Origin: Streptomyces sp. YPW6
GTDB lineage: Bacteria; Actinomycetota; Actinomycetes; Streptomycetales; Streptomycetaceae
Direction of reading: 5' to 3'
Assembly: GCF_018866325.1 (NCBI RefSeq)
Contig: NZ_CP076457.1
Coordinates: 2,515,001-2,579,000 of the forward strand
DNA length: 64,000 nucleotides
Part shown: in pieces, positions 25,440 to 33,412 of the stretch
Layout: each line of letters opens with the position of its first letter
Numbering within the stretch: the stretch's first letter is position 1
Notes under the pieces: model-generated
What the model was told of the DNA's origin: nothing
Database searches by the model: none
The model's input: only the letters and a program-made list of their open reading frames with translations
Position numbers and translations under genes: made by a program

Positions 25440-26777
25440 CTAGTTGGCCTCTCGGGTGGCGAGCTGTTCGGCGGACTGGGCGACGCCGAACGCCTGCGGG
25501 ATGGGCTGGCTGGCCAGGTAGAGGCGCTCGGCGAGCCTCCGGGGCAGCGGGAGGTACTGGAAGTCGCCGTAGATCCGGCCGTCGGGAGCCATCGGCTGGG
25601 CGTTGAAGCGGGCGACCGTGACGATGCGGTACGGGTCGCGGCCGTGGCTGTCCAGGACCGCGATCTCGGTGATCTTCCTGGCGCCGTCCGCGTGCCGGGT
25701 GAGCTGGACGATCACGTCGACGGCGCTGTTGATCTGGTCGTGCAGCGCCTCGAAGGGGATCTCGACCTCCGACATCGAGGCGAGAGTCTGGAGCCTCATC
25801 AGCGCGTCCTCGGCGCTGTTGGCGTGGACGGTGGCCAGCGACCCGTCGTGACCGGTGGACATCGCCTGGAGCATGTCGAGCGACTCGCCGCCCCGGACCT
25901 CACCGACGACGATCCGGTCGGGCCGCATACGCAGCGAGTTGCGGACCAGGTCGCGGATGGTGATCTGTCCCTTGCCCTCGACGTTCGCCGGGCGGGACTC
26001 CAGTCGGATCACATGGCTCTGCTGGAGCTGGAGTTCGGCGGAGTCCTCGATGGTGACGATGCGCTCGGCGTCGGGGATCAGGCCGGAGAGCGCGTTGAGG
26101 AGGGTCGTCTTGCCGGTGCCGGTGGCCCCCGAGACGATGATGTTGAGCTTGGCCTGGACGAGCCCGGCGAGCAGCACCAGCATCTGCTCGTCCAGTGACC
26201 CGAAGCCGATCATCTCCTGGAGCGTGAAGGAGCGCGGGAAGCGGCGGATGGTGAGCGTCGCGCCGGTCAGCGACAGCGGTGGAATGATCACGTTGACACG
26301 CTCGCCGCTGGGGAGGCGGGCGTCGACCATCGGGTTGGACTCGTCGACGCGGCGGTTGACGGTCGACACGATCCGCTCGATGGTCTGCATCAGCTGCTCG
26401 TGGGAGCCGAAGCGCATCGGCAGCTGTTCGACCCTGCCGTTGCGTTCGACGAAGATCTGGTCGGGGCCGTTGACCATGATCTCCGTGATGGACGCGTCCT
26501 CCAGGAGCGGTTCCAGGATGCCGAGGCCGAGCGCCTCGTCCACGACGCGGCGGATGAGCTGCGAGCGTTCGACCGTGGAGAGGACCGGGCCCTCGCGGCT
26601 GATGATGTGGCCGAGGACGCGCTCCAGCCGGGCCCGCCGGTCGGCGGCGGCAAGCGAGGACATCTCCGCGAGGTCGATCTCCTCCAGCAGCTTGGCCCGG
26701 TAGGTGGCCACCAGATGGCCGTCCTCCCGCGCCCCGCCCTGCTCCTCCGGAGCGGTCATGCGTGCCCGCAGGCTCAT
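25440..26777 (-). CDS. tadA: TadA/CpaF secretion ATPase
   Basis: 445 residues. Hexameric type II/IV secretion ATPase that powers pilus assembly. An N-terminal helical domain (1-90) is followed by the PAS-like EIMVNGPDQIFVERNGRVEQ region. The RecA core has Walker A GATGTGKTTLLNALSG near residue 217, the Asp box IEDSAELQL, Walker B RIVVGEVRGGESLDML and the His box TGHDGSLATVHANS. Length and motif order are standard. An internal ATG at codon 7 is a possible alternative start. A repeat-filled 149-bp gap separates it from the upstream tadE gene. Confidence 0.96.
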   Translation of the reverse strand: MSLRARMTAPEEQGGAREDGHLVATYRAKLLEEIDLAEMSSLAAADRRARLERVLGHIISREGPVLSTVERSQLIRRVVDEALGLGILEPLLEDASITEIMVNGPDQIFVERNGRVEQLPMRFGSHEQLMQTIERIVSTVNRRVDESNPMVDARLPSGERVNVIIPPLSLTGATLTIRRFPRSFTLQEMIGFGSLDEQMLVLLAGLVQAKLNIIVSGATGTGKTTLLNALSGLIPDAERIVTIEDSAELQLQQSHVIRLESRPANVEGKGQITIRDLVRNSLRMRPDRIVVGEVRGGESLDMLQAMSTGHDGSLATVHANSAEDALMRLQTLASMSEVEIPFEALHDQINSAVDVIVQLTRHADGARKITEIAVLDSHGRDPYRIVTVARFNAQPMAPDGRIYGDFQYLPLPRRLAERLYLASQPIPQAFGVAQSAEQLATREAN

Positions 26778-26790
26778 GTGCGTAACTCTC

Positions 26791-26910
26791 CTCGTCGGGT
26801 CGTCGCGTTGTCGGGGTCGTCAGGTCGTCAGGGCGTCAGGTTGTCGGGGCGTCGGGGTGCTGCCTTGTCAGATCGTCGGGCGGTGCGTCGTCAGGGCGTC
26901 GGGGGCGGAG
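26791..26910. repeat. Short imperfect repeats between tadE and tadA
   Basis: About ten loosely repeated 8-11-nt words of the type CGTCAGGG, TCGTCGGG and TTGTCGGGG fill the 149-bp gap upstream of tadA. The tract could slow transcription or change spacing within the operon. Confidence 0.7.
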
Positions 26911-26926
26911 TACCGGGCTGGGCGGG

Positions 26927-27391
26927 TCAGAAGCCGGATCCGACGTGCTCGTTGGGCATCGTCGCGCTCCGCGTGGCCGTCCAGTCGTCCAGTCCCGGCA
27001 CGATGGAGGGCACCGTCACCTCGACCGTGACCGTGATGTCCCGGCCGCCGGTCCTGCGGTAGGTGAATCCGCCGTCCTCCACCCAGTCGCTCACCGCCTC
27101 ACGCGCGTTGCCCTCGCCGGTGCCCCGGGCGTCCACGCTGGCTTCCGTACGGGCTCCGGCACGGGCCGCCGTGCCCGCCTGGTTGGCGGCGTACGCGGCG
27201 ATGCCGAGCTGGATGGCCGCCATCGCGACGAGGAGCAGCAGGGGGAGGAAGCCGAGGTACTCCATGGCGACCTGTCCCCGGTCGGCCCTCGAGCGTGCGG
27301 AGGGGGTGCGCTCGCTGTCCGCACGGGTCCTCACGCCGACACGGGTCCTCACGCCGGCACGGCTCCTCACCATGACACGGGTCCTCACCAT
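26927..27391 (-). CDS. TadE-like pseudopilin 1
   Basis: 154 residues if the first ATG (27391) is used; 148 if the ATG at 27373 is used. The basic leader is made of six-residue VRTRVx repeats, then DRG|QVAMEYLGFLPLLLLVAMAAIQLGIAAYAANQAGTAARAGA, a class III signal (Glu +5, Tyr +6) plus the TadE helix. The extracytoplasmic part has a beta stretch (DITVTVEVTVPSIVPGLDDW). It overlaps the upstream TadE-like gene by 7 nt, giving coupled translation. Confidence 0.85.
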   Translation of the reverse strand: MVRTRVMVRSRAGVRTRVGVRTRADSERTPSARSRADRGQVAMEYLGFLPLLLLVAMAAIQLGIAAYAANQAGTAARAGARTEASVDARGTGEGNAREAVSDWVEDGGFTYRRTGGRDITVTVEVTVPSIVPGLDDWTATRSATMPNEHVGSGF

Positions 27392-27394
27392 GAC
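27323..27394. repeat. Four 18-nt repeats spanning a tadE start
   Basis: Units begin at 27323, 27341, 27359 and 27377 and share ACGG(G/C)TCCTCAC. On the minus strand they encode V-R-(T/S)-R-(V/A)-(M/G) repeats. Two units contain an in-frame ATG, so repeat number changes the set of start codons. Confidence 0.9.
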
Positions 27395-27819
27395 TGCGTC
27401 TCCATCGGCGATCCGGCCGTGCCCTTGATCTCGGTGTCGAGGTCGAACAGGCCCGGCACCAGCACCGGGACCTTCAGCTCCACCGTGGCCTCGTACAGGC
27501 TGCCGCCCTCGCGGCAGGTGACGTCGGCGCTCCCCGACCAGGCGCCGGGCAGGTCCCTCAGCGCGCCCTCCCGGCACGCGGCCGACGCCCCGAACTCCGC
27601 CCCGCTGCCCTTGCGCGCCCCCACGTCCGCGGCGTTGCCCGCGAGGCTGAACGTGTAGCCGATCAGGGCGCACTCCCAGAGCACCAGCATGATCAGGATG
27701 ATGAAGGGGGTCATGCCTAGGAACTCCACGGCCGTCTGGCCGCGGTCCCGGTCCCCCCGGTCATGTAGGGCGGTGATCCGCCCCCGTATGCCGCTGCGGG
27801 CTGTTCGCGTGGTCGTCAT
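27385..27819 (-). CDS. TadE-like pseudopilin 2
   Basis: 144 residues. A basic leader ending DRG|QTAVEFLGMTPFIILIMLVLWECALIGYTFSLAGNAADVGARKGSG gives a class III signal with Glu at +5 and Phe at +6. The mature part has two Cys (ACREG, TCREG) that could form a disulfide, and the same ending style (VELKVPVLVPGLFDLDTEI) as the next pseudopilin, suggesting the two arose by duplication. Gap to tadZ is 3 bp. Confidence 0.87.
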   Translation of the reverse strand: MTTTRTARSGIRGRITALHDRGDRDRGQTAVEFLGMTPFIILIMLVLWECALIGYTFSLAGNAADVGARKGSGAEFGASAACREGALRDLPGAWSGSADVTCREGGSLYEATVELKVPVLVPGLFDLDTEIKGTAGSPMETQSW

Positions 27820-27822
27820 CGC

Positions 27823-29154
27823 TCAACGTGTCCCCTCGGAGTCTGCGGGGCCGCCGCCGAAGCCGTCGCGCCGGCGGCGCGGGCGTCCGATCGAGCCCCG
27901 GTCGTTCGTGAAGGCGCCGCCGTTCCGTCTCACCAGGGCGGTGCCGCTCTTCCTGCCCGTCGCGCCCTTCTTGCCCGGCGCGCTCTCCTTGACGAGGCCC
28001 AGCTCGCCCGCCAGGCCCCAGAGCGCCTGCTTGACCGTGCTCTTGGCGTCCAGTTCGTGCAGGCGTCCGGAGTCGATGGACGCCTGGAGCTCCTTGAAGT
28101 TCGCGGGGACCGCCGCCGAGGCGACCCGGGTGCCGGTGATCTTCTGGATCAGCGGCGGCTGGATCTCGGTGTTGCGGGTGAAGCGATTGACGAGGGTGAC
28201 CGTCTCCTCCGCCTTGCGGATCTGGAGCCGTTCCCACATCCGTACGACGCGTTTCGCGCCGCGCACGGCGACCACGTCGGGGGTGGTGACCAGCAGGGCC
28301 ACGTCCGCCATCTCGACGGCGGCCGCGTTGGCCCCGTTCATCTGGCCGCCGCAGTCGATGACGACGATCTCGTAGCGGGTGCGCAGCGCGCTGACGATCT
28401 GGCGGGCCGAGCGGTCGCTGACCTCCTCGCCGCGTTCGCCCTCGCCGGGCGCGAGGAGCAGGGCGAGGCCGGTGGAGTGGGAGAACACCGCGTCGGACAG
28501 GACCCGGGGTGATATGTCGGTGATCAGGGCGAGGTCGACCAGCGAGCGACGGAACTGGACGTCGAGGAACGAGGCGATGTCCCCGGTCTGGAGGTCCATG
28601 TCCACCAGGGCCACCGTGTGGCCGGACGCCTGGGACGCCAGGGCGAGTTGGATGGCGGTGACGGTCGCGCCGACGCCGCCCTTGGCTCCGGTGACCGTGA
28701 CGACGGTGCCGCCGGGACCGGTGAGGACGTCGTTCCCGGGGGTGAGATGGCGGCGCACCCCGGAGGACCACTGAGCCGCCGCCTGGACGCGGTTGGCGAG
28801 TTCCTCGTAGCTCAGCGGGAGGGTGACCAGGCCGCGGGCGCCGGAGTCCATCGCGTTGGCGAAGAGGCTCGGGCTGGCGTCGGCCGTGATCAGGACGACG
28901 CCGACGGACGGGAACCGCAGCGACACCTCCCGGATCAGCTCCAGGGCCGGGACCGGGCCGATCCGCTCGTGGACCAGCACCACCTCGGGGAGTTCGTCCA
29001 GCGCCTCGCCGGCGAGGCGGGCCAGGGTGTCGATGAGCTGGGTGGAGTCGCCCACGGGGGTCGCCGGTTCGGCGTCGGGCAGCTGGCTGAGCAGGGTGGT
29101 GACGGACCGGGCCGCGTCGATGTCACCGACGGCCGGGAGGATTCTCGTGGTCAT
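27823..29154 (-). CDS. tadZ: CpaE/TadZ-like ATPase
   Basis: 443 residues. A receiver-like N-terminal domain (1-130) without the full phosphoacceptor set precedes a MinD/ParA-type ATPase domain with the deviant Walker A TVTGAKGGVGATVTA near residue 155, VALVDMDLQTGDIASF and YEIVVIDCGGQ. It normally places the pilus machine in the cell. The C-terminal 60 residues are basic and Gly/Arg-rich, longer than in typical CpaE, and could bind nucleic acid or membrane. It lies 7 bp downstream of cpaB. Confidence 0.92.
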   Translation of the reverse strand: MTTRILPAVGDIDAARSVTTLLSQLPDAEPATPVGDSTQLIDTLARLAGEALDELPEVVLVHERIGPVPALELIREVSLRFPSVGVVLITADASPSLFANAMDSGARGLVTLPLSYEELANRVQAAAQWSSGVRRHLTPGNDVLTGPGGTVVTVTGAKGGVGATVTAIQLALASQASGHTVALVDMDLQTGDIASFLDVQFRRSLVDLALITDISPRVLSDAVFSHSTGLALLLAPGEGERGEEVSDRSARQIVSALRTRYEIVVIDCGGQMNGANAAAVEMADVALLVTTPDVVAVRGAKRVVRMWERLQIRKAEETVTLVNRFTRNTEIQPPLIQKITGTRVASAAVPANFKELQASIDSGRLHELDAKSTVKQALWGLAGELGLVKESAPGKKGATGRKSGTALVRRNGGAFTNDRGSIGRPRRRRDGFGGGPADSEGTR

Positions 29155-29161
29155 CCCGTCC

Positions 29162-29869
29162 TCACTTGTCCTTGTCGAGCGTGTAGGTGCGGTCCCCCGG
29201 ACGGATGGTGCCGTCGCTGCCGGGCGCGACGAGCGCGAGGCGGACGTGCTCCGCGAACGACTCGGCGTAGGCGACGCGCTGGGTGTCCAGCGTGTTCAGG
29301 GCGAAGGTGATCGGCACGGCCTCGGTGGCCCGGGTGCCCCGGTCGTTGGCGCTCGGGTCGAGGGCGGTGAGCTCACCGACGTCCAGCACCTTGGCGTTGG
29401 AGACGATGACCTTGGACTGGGCCGGGTCGCCCTGCTGCTCACCGGCGAAGGTGGCGTAGATGTTGACCGTGGCGCCCGGTGTGATCTTGCCCGCGACGCC
29501 CGTGGATGCGTCGATCATGATGGCGATCTCCTGCTCACCCGCGCGGAGTTCGGGCTTGCGGACCATCATGTCCGACTGGAGCAGGGACCCTCGGCGCAGT
29601 TCGGTCACCGCGATCTTCGACTCGACCTCCCTCAGGTCGGTCACGGCGTTCTCCGAGAGCCAGCGTTCAGGCATCTTGATCTTCTCGAACTGGCCGCTCT
29701 TCAGGGCGGTGTACGGAGCCACGTCGGTCTTCAGCCGATACGCCGTCACCTCGGGCCCGACCTTCGAGTTGACATCGCTGATCACCGAGAGCACGCCGGC
29801 GAAGGCGGCGAAGGCGCACAGGACCGACAGGAGCAGGAGTATCACGCCGCGGCGCTGGCGGGAGTTCAT
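29162..29869 (-). CDS. cpaB: CpaB/RcpC-like SAF-domain pilus assembly protein
   Basis: 235 residues from ATG 29869. One N-terminal helix (RGVILLLLSVLCAFAAFAGVLSVI) is followed by the SAF domain (VTAYRLKTDVAPYTALKSGQFEKIKMPERWL...VTELRRGSLLQSDMM) and the RcpC/CpaB domain (IMIDASTGVAGKITPGATVNIYATF...AYAESFAEHVRLALVAPGSDG). In diderm Tad systems this protein sits beside the secretin; no secretin is seen here, so it probably contacts the wall side. The frame is open further upstream through repeats, but that part is not protein-like. Confidence 0.9.
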   Translation of the reverse strand: MNSRQRRGVILLLLSVLCAFAAFAGVLSVISDVNSKVGPEVTAYRLKTDVAPYTALKSGQFEKIKMPERWLSENAVTDLREVESKIAVTELRRGSLLQSDMMVRKPELRAGEQEIAIMIDASTGVAGKITPGATVNIYATFAGEQQGDPAQSKVIVSNAKVLDVGELTALDPSANDRGTRATEAVPITFALNTLDTQRVAYAESFAEHVRLALVAPGSDGTIRPGDRTYTLDKDK

Positions 29870-29927
29870 GGTCCGGGCAACCTCGTTCGAATCGTATGCG
29901 TGGAGCGGACAGCGGACGGAGTGAGCG

Positions 29928-30016
29928 GTGCTGTGGAGCGGAGTCGTGCTGTGGGACGGAGTCACACCGTGGAGCGGGGTCGTGCTGTGGAGCGGGGTCT
30001 GCTGTGGAGCGGTTAC
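29928..30016. repeat. 18-nt tandem repeat upstream of cpaB
   Basis: Four full and one partial unit of GTGCTGTGGAGCGGGGTC type at 29928, 29946, 29964, 29982 and 30000. They sit in the 257-bp spacer between the zinc-ribbon hypothetical and cpaB, where a promoter for cpaB would be expected. Confidence 0.9.
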
Positions 30017-30126
30017 GCGCTTACATCCGCGGCTGCGTCCGCGGTGGCCGCCGGGGAGGCGGTGGTTCGCAGGCCGGGCGCGGGGACGGCGCGGTCGGCG
30101 GGGGCGGTGGTCGGGGTGCGGTCGCG

Positions 30127-31011
30127 TCAGGGGCCCGGTGATGCGTCGGCCCCATGATGGGGGACACCGGCGGGCAGCGCGCGGTTCTCCGGCGCCGGAA
30201 GCGGTGCCGAACAGAATGCGCAGCGGTCGCCGATGAGTTCCATGGAGCACCAGTGGCACTTTTCCCGGCGGACGGAGGAAACCAGCTGATACAGCACGGA
30301 GAGGTCCGGAAGGTGGGCGGCGAACTCCACCAGCTTTCCCGTGCCCCACCAGCGGGGCGAGTCGGCCGGGACCGAGGTGTCGTGAATGGCCTGGACCTTC
30401 CAGGCGGGCGCGAGGGTCTCCTGTACCCAGTCCGACTGCAGATTCCCGTGGGCCACCAGAAGATGCGTACCGAAATCCGGGCCCGTCAGGGGCTCGGCGG
30501 CCGGTCCCACTTTCACCAGCTGCGGCTCGGGGCCGGCGAGAACGGCGAACTGCGAGCCGGGAACCCAGGACTTGGCGTGGCTCTTGAGGCTGACAGGGAC
30601 CCGGTCGAGCCGGGCGACGGAGTTGAGGAGGGCGCCCGCGTAGATGTAGTGCGACAGCAGCCGGGCGGCGGAGGCGACCACCCCGGGGCTGAAGTCGCAG
30701 ATGGACAACTGCCGCAGCTGGCGCACCAGGACCGCGACGCCGAGGGGCGGGAGATCCACCTTGACCAGGGCGATCCGGTCACTCTCCAGCACCGAGCGGA
30801 TGGAGTGCAGGCGGCGTTCGTGCTCGGGCCTGATACCCGAGGGGTAGAGGGCGATCACATACCCGTGCTGTTCCAGCAGCAGGTGCATGTCGCCGATCGC
30901 CAGCTCCAGCACCTGGGCCTCGGGGGCCTGGAGCAGAGCGGCGGTCGGTGTCTGCTGGTCGGTGGGCGGCAGCACCAGGTCTGCGCTCGTCACTGCTATC
31001 GCGGTCGGCAC
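30127..31011 (-). CDS. Hypothetical zinc-ribbon protein at the head of the Tad block
   Basis: 294 residues from GTG 31011 with a GGGGAG site. Not recognised. The central part has alpha/beta segments (VLELAIGDMHLLLEQHGYVIALYPSGIRPEHERR and SDRIALVKVDLPPLGVAVLVRQLRQLSICDFSPG). Next is a domain with THLLVAHGNLQSDWVQETLAPAWKVQAIH. The C-terminal CHWCSMELIGDRCAFC (about residues 256-271) has two CxxC knuckles suited to bind one zinc. It is the first gene of the minus-strand series that continues into cpaB. A role in pilus control is inferred from position only. Confidence 0.75.
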   Translation of the reverse strand: MPTAIAVTSADLVLPPTDQQTPTAALLQAPEAQVLELAIGDMHLLLEQHGYVIALYPSGIRPEHERRLHSIRSVLESDRIALVKVDLPPLGVAVLVRQLRQLSICDFSPGVVASAARLLSHYIYAGALLNSVARLDRVPVSLKSHAKSWVPGSQFAVLAGPEPQLVKVGPAAEPLTGPDFGTHLLVAHGNLQSDWVQETLAPAWKVQAIHDTSVPADSPRWWGTGKLVEFAAHLPDLSVLYQLVSSVRREKCHWCSMELIGDRCAFCSAPLPAPENRALPAGVPHHGADASPGP

Positions 31012-31577
31012 GCTCTCCCCGTTTCGGCTCCGGCCGGCGTGGGGACGCCGACCGCAATCGCTCCTGCTCCGTGCTCCTGCCCCAGCACTTTAGCCACGTC
31101 TCACCAGGCAGAGAACAGTTACCGGTGACCAGTACGGCACCCTGCGAACACCGTTCCAACGGCGGCCGGGTGCTAAACGGGATGAAATCGATTTCTCCCA
31201 ACGTGACGTCCACTGCGGAGCGTTACCGGATCTGGCGTCCGCTTTTCGATCACGTATCCATTCGCGCACGTCACCTCGGATTGCACGGGGGGCACCCTCT
31301 TTTCCGTAAGGGTGTTTCCGTGACCGTCCGAAGATCTTCCGCAGGATCACTCGTGCGGGGGGCTGCGCACGGCCGCGACAACGTTCCCGGGCCGGGAATC
31401 CACCGCCCGCCACCCCCGTACGGGGGTGGCCGCACCACCGCGCACGCGCGTCGGCGGACCGCCTTTCACTGCCAGAGGTCTTGACAACTCGATTGGTCTG
31501 GACCAGTTTATGCGCACTGCACCCCGCTGCACTGCACCGCCCATCCCCGGCCCCCCCAACTCCCCCCGGAGGCACCA
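31012..31577. other. Divergent upstream region of the Tad block and the chitinase
   Basis: 566 bp without a supported gene. The right end carries the chitinase promoter and operator. The 31220-31330 part is AT-richer than its surroundings and may hold the Tad-side promoter, but no clear -35/-10 pair was seen. An inverted GC repeat lies near 31405-31430. Confidence 0.55.
31477..31514 (+). promoter_or_regulatory. Chitinase promoter with DasR-like site and direct repeats
   Basis: TTGACA at 31481-31486 is a good -35 box. TGGTCTGGACCA (31494-31505) is a near-perfect dyad matching the DasR responsive-element core (TGGTCTAGACCA type). GGTCTTGAC (31477-31485) and GGTCTGGAC (31495-31503) form direct repeats 18 nt apart, the classic arrangement at Streptomyces chitinase promoters for N-acetylglucosamine/chitin control. 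The -10 box is weak (TTTATG, 31508-31513). Confidence 0.85.
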
Positions 31578-33308
31578 GTGGAACGCTCCGCAGGACGCAA
31601 TCGCCGACGACGCCGCAGCTCCCGTCCCCTGCTCGGTGGCACCCTGGCGGTCGCCACGGCCGCCGCCCTGACCGTCACCGGGCTCGTGAGCACCGCCCAG
31701 GCCGCCGACGTCAACAACGCCAAGAACCCGGGCTTCGAGTCGGGTCTCGCCAACTGGACCTGTTCCGGGAACAGCGGCGCCGCCGTCTCCTCCCCCGTGC
31801 GCAGCGGTGCGTCCGCGCTGAAGGCCACCCCGGCCGGCCAGGACAACGCCAAGTGCACGCAGTCGGTCAAGGTGAAGCCCAACTCGACGTACGCGCTCAG
31901 CTCCTGGGTGCAGGGCGGTTACGCCTACCTCGGTGTGAACGGTACGGGGACCACCGACGTCTCCACCTGGACGCCGGGCTCCTCCTCCTGGACCAAGCTG
32001 TCCACCAGCTTCACGACCGGTGCCAACACCACGTCGGTGACGGTCTACACCCACGGCTGGTACGGACAGGCCGCCTACTTCGCCGACGACATCGAGGTGA
32101 GGGGCCCCGACGGCGGAGGCGGCGAGGACCCCGGGCCGGTCATCCCCGGGGCCCCGGCGGGCCTGACCGCGGGCGCCACAACCACGTCCTCCGTGGCGCT
32201 GTCCTGGAACGCGGTGTCCGGCGCCACGGGCTACAAGGTGTACCGGAACGGTGTGCAGGCGACCACCTCCACCGGGACCTCGGCGACCGTCACCGGCCTG
32301 ACCGCGGACACCGCCTACCAGTTCTCGGTGAGCGCCACCAACGCGGCCGGCGAGTCGGTCAAGTCGGCGGCCATCACCGCCCGTACGGCCAAGGAGGGCA
32401 CGGGCCCCGGCCCCGGCCCCGCTGTGCCCAAGCACGCGGTCACCGGCTACTGGCAGAACTTCAACAACGGCGCCGCCGTGCAGAAGCTCACCGACGTCCC
32501 GGCCGACTACGACATCATCGCGGTCTCCTTCGCGGACGCCACGCCGACGCCGGGCCAGGTCACCTTCAACCTGGACACGGCCGGGCTGAACGGGTACACG
32601 GACGCCCAGTTCCGGGCCGACATCAGGACCAAGCAGGCCCAGGGCAAGAACGTCATCATCTCGATCGGCGGCGAGCTGGGCACGGTCCGGGTCAACAACG
32701 ACGCCTCGGCCACCGCGTTCGCCGACTCGGTGTACGCGCTGATGCAGGACTACGGGTTCAACGGGGTCGACATCGACCTGGAGAACGGCCTCAACGCCAC
32801 CTACATGACGAAGGCGCTGCGCCAGCTGTCGGCGAAGGCGGGCAGCGGACTGGTCATCACGATGGCCCCGCAGACGATCGACATGCAGTCGACGTCGGGC
32901 GAGTACTTCAAGACGGCGCTCAACATCAAGGACATCCTGACCGTCGTCAACATGCAGTACTACAACAGCGGTTCGATGCTCGGATGTGACGGCAAGGTCT
33001 ACTCGCAGGGTTCGGTGGACTTCCTCACCGCGCTCGCCTGCATCCAGCTGGAGGGCGGCCTCGACCCGTCGCAGGTCGGCATCGGCGTCCCGGCGTCCAC
33101 CCGGGGCGCGGGCAGCGGCTACGTCAGCCCGTCGGTCGTGAACGCGGCACTGGACTGCCTGGCCAAGGGCACCAACTGCGGCTCGTTCAAGCCGTCGAAG
33201 ACCTACCCGTCGCTGCGCGGCGCGATGACCTGGTCGACGAACTGGGACGCGACGGCCGGGTTCGCCTGGTCGAAGGCGGTCGGGCCGCACGTCCGCAGCC
33301 TGCCGTAG
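31578..33308 (+). CDS. Secreted GH18 chitinase with CBM and FnIII domains
   Basis: 576 residues from GTG 31578. The signal peptide (1-42) ends VSTAQA. An N-terminal carbohydrate-binding module (NNAKNPGFESGLANWTCSG...YFADDIEVRG, about 44-175) is followed by a Gly/Pro linker and a fibronectin III domain (GAPAGLTAGATTTSSVALSW...ITARTA, about 190-272). The GH18 barrel (about 285-576) has IISIGGE and the catalytic motif VDIDLE, with D398, D400 and acid Glu402, plus WSTNWD. This matches the bacterial ChiC/ChiD-like subfamily. A terminator follows. Confidence 0.96.
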   Translation: MERSAGRNRRRRRSSRPLLGGTLAVATAAALTVTGLVSTAQAADVNNAKNPGFESGLANWTCSGNSGAAVSSPVRSGASALKATPAGQDNAKCTQSVKVKPNSTYALSSWVQGGYAYLGVNGTGTTDVSTWTPGSSSWTKLSTSFTTGANTTSVTVYTHGWYGQAAYFADDIEVRGPDGGGGEDPGPVIPGAPAGLTAGATTTSSVALSWNAVSGATGYKVYRNGVQATTSTGTSATVTGLTADTAYQFSVSATNAAGESVKSAAITARTAKEGTGPGPGPAVPKHAVTGYWQNFNNGAAVQKLTDVPADYDIIAVSFADATPTPGQVTFNLDTAGLNGYTDAQFRADIRTKQAQGKNVIISIGGELGTVRVNNDASATAFADSVYALMQDYGFNGVDIDLENGLNATYMTKALRQLSAKAGSGLVITMAPQTIDMQSTSGEYFKTALNIKDILTVVNMQYYNSGSMLGCDGKVYSQGSVDFLTALACIQLEGGLDPSQVGIGVPASTRGAGSGYVSPSVVNAALDCLAKGTNCGSFKPSKTYPSLRGAMTWSTNWDATAGFAWSKAVGPHVRSLP

Positions 33309-33359
33309 CCCGCACCACGCACCACGCACCACGCACCACCGGCGTATCACCCCGAACCC

Positions 33360-33389
33360 GCAGCGCCGCCGCTCCCCCGGCGGCGCTGC
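33360..33389. terminator. Bidirectional terminator after the chitinase
   Basis: A perfect 12-bp stem (33360-33371 with 33378-33389) and 6-nt loop sits between two convergent genes. An 8-nt repeat (CGCACCAC, about four copies) precedes it at 33310-33340. Confidence 0.8.
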
Positions 33390-33412
33390 GGCGTTCCGTC
33401 GGCGCCAGCCCG

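Noticed and set aside
28823..30157. Plus-strand open frame of 444 codons across the tadZ/cpaB genes
   Set aside because: Antisense shadow of well-supported Tad genes.
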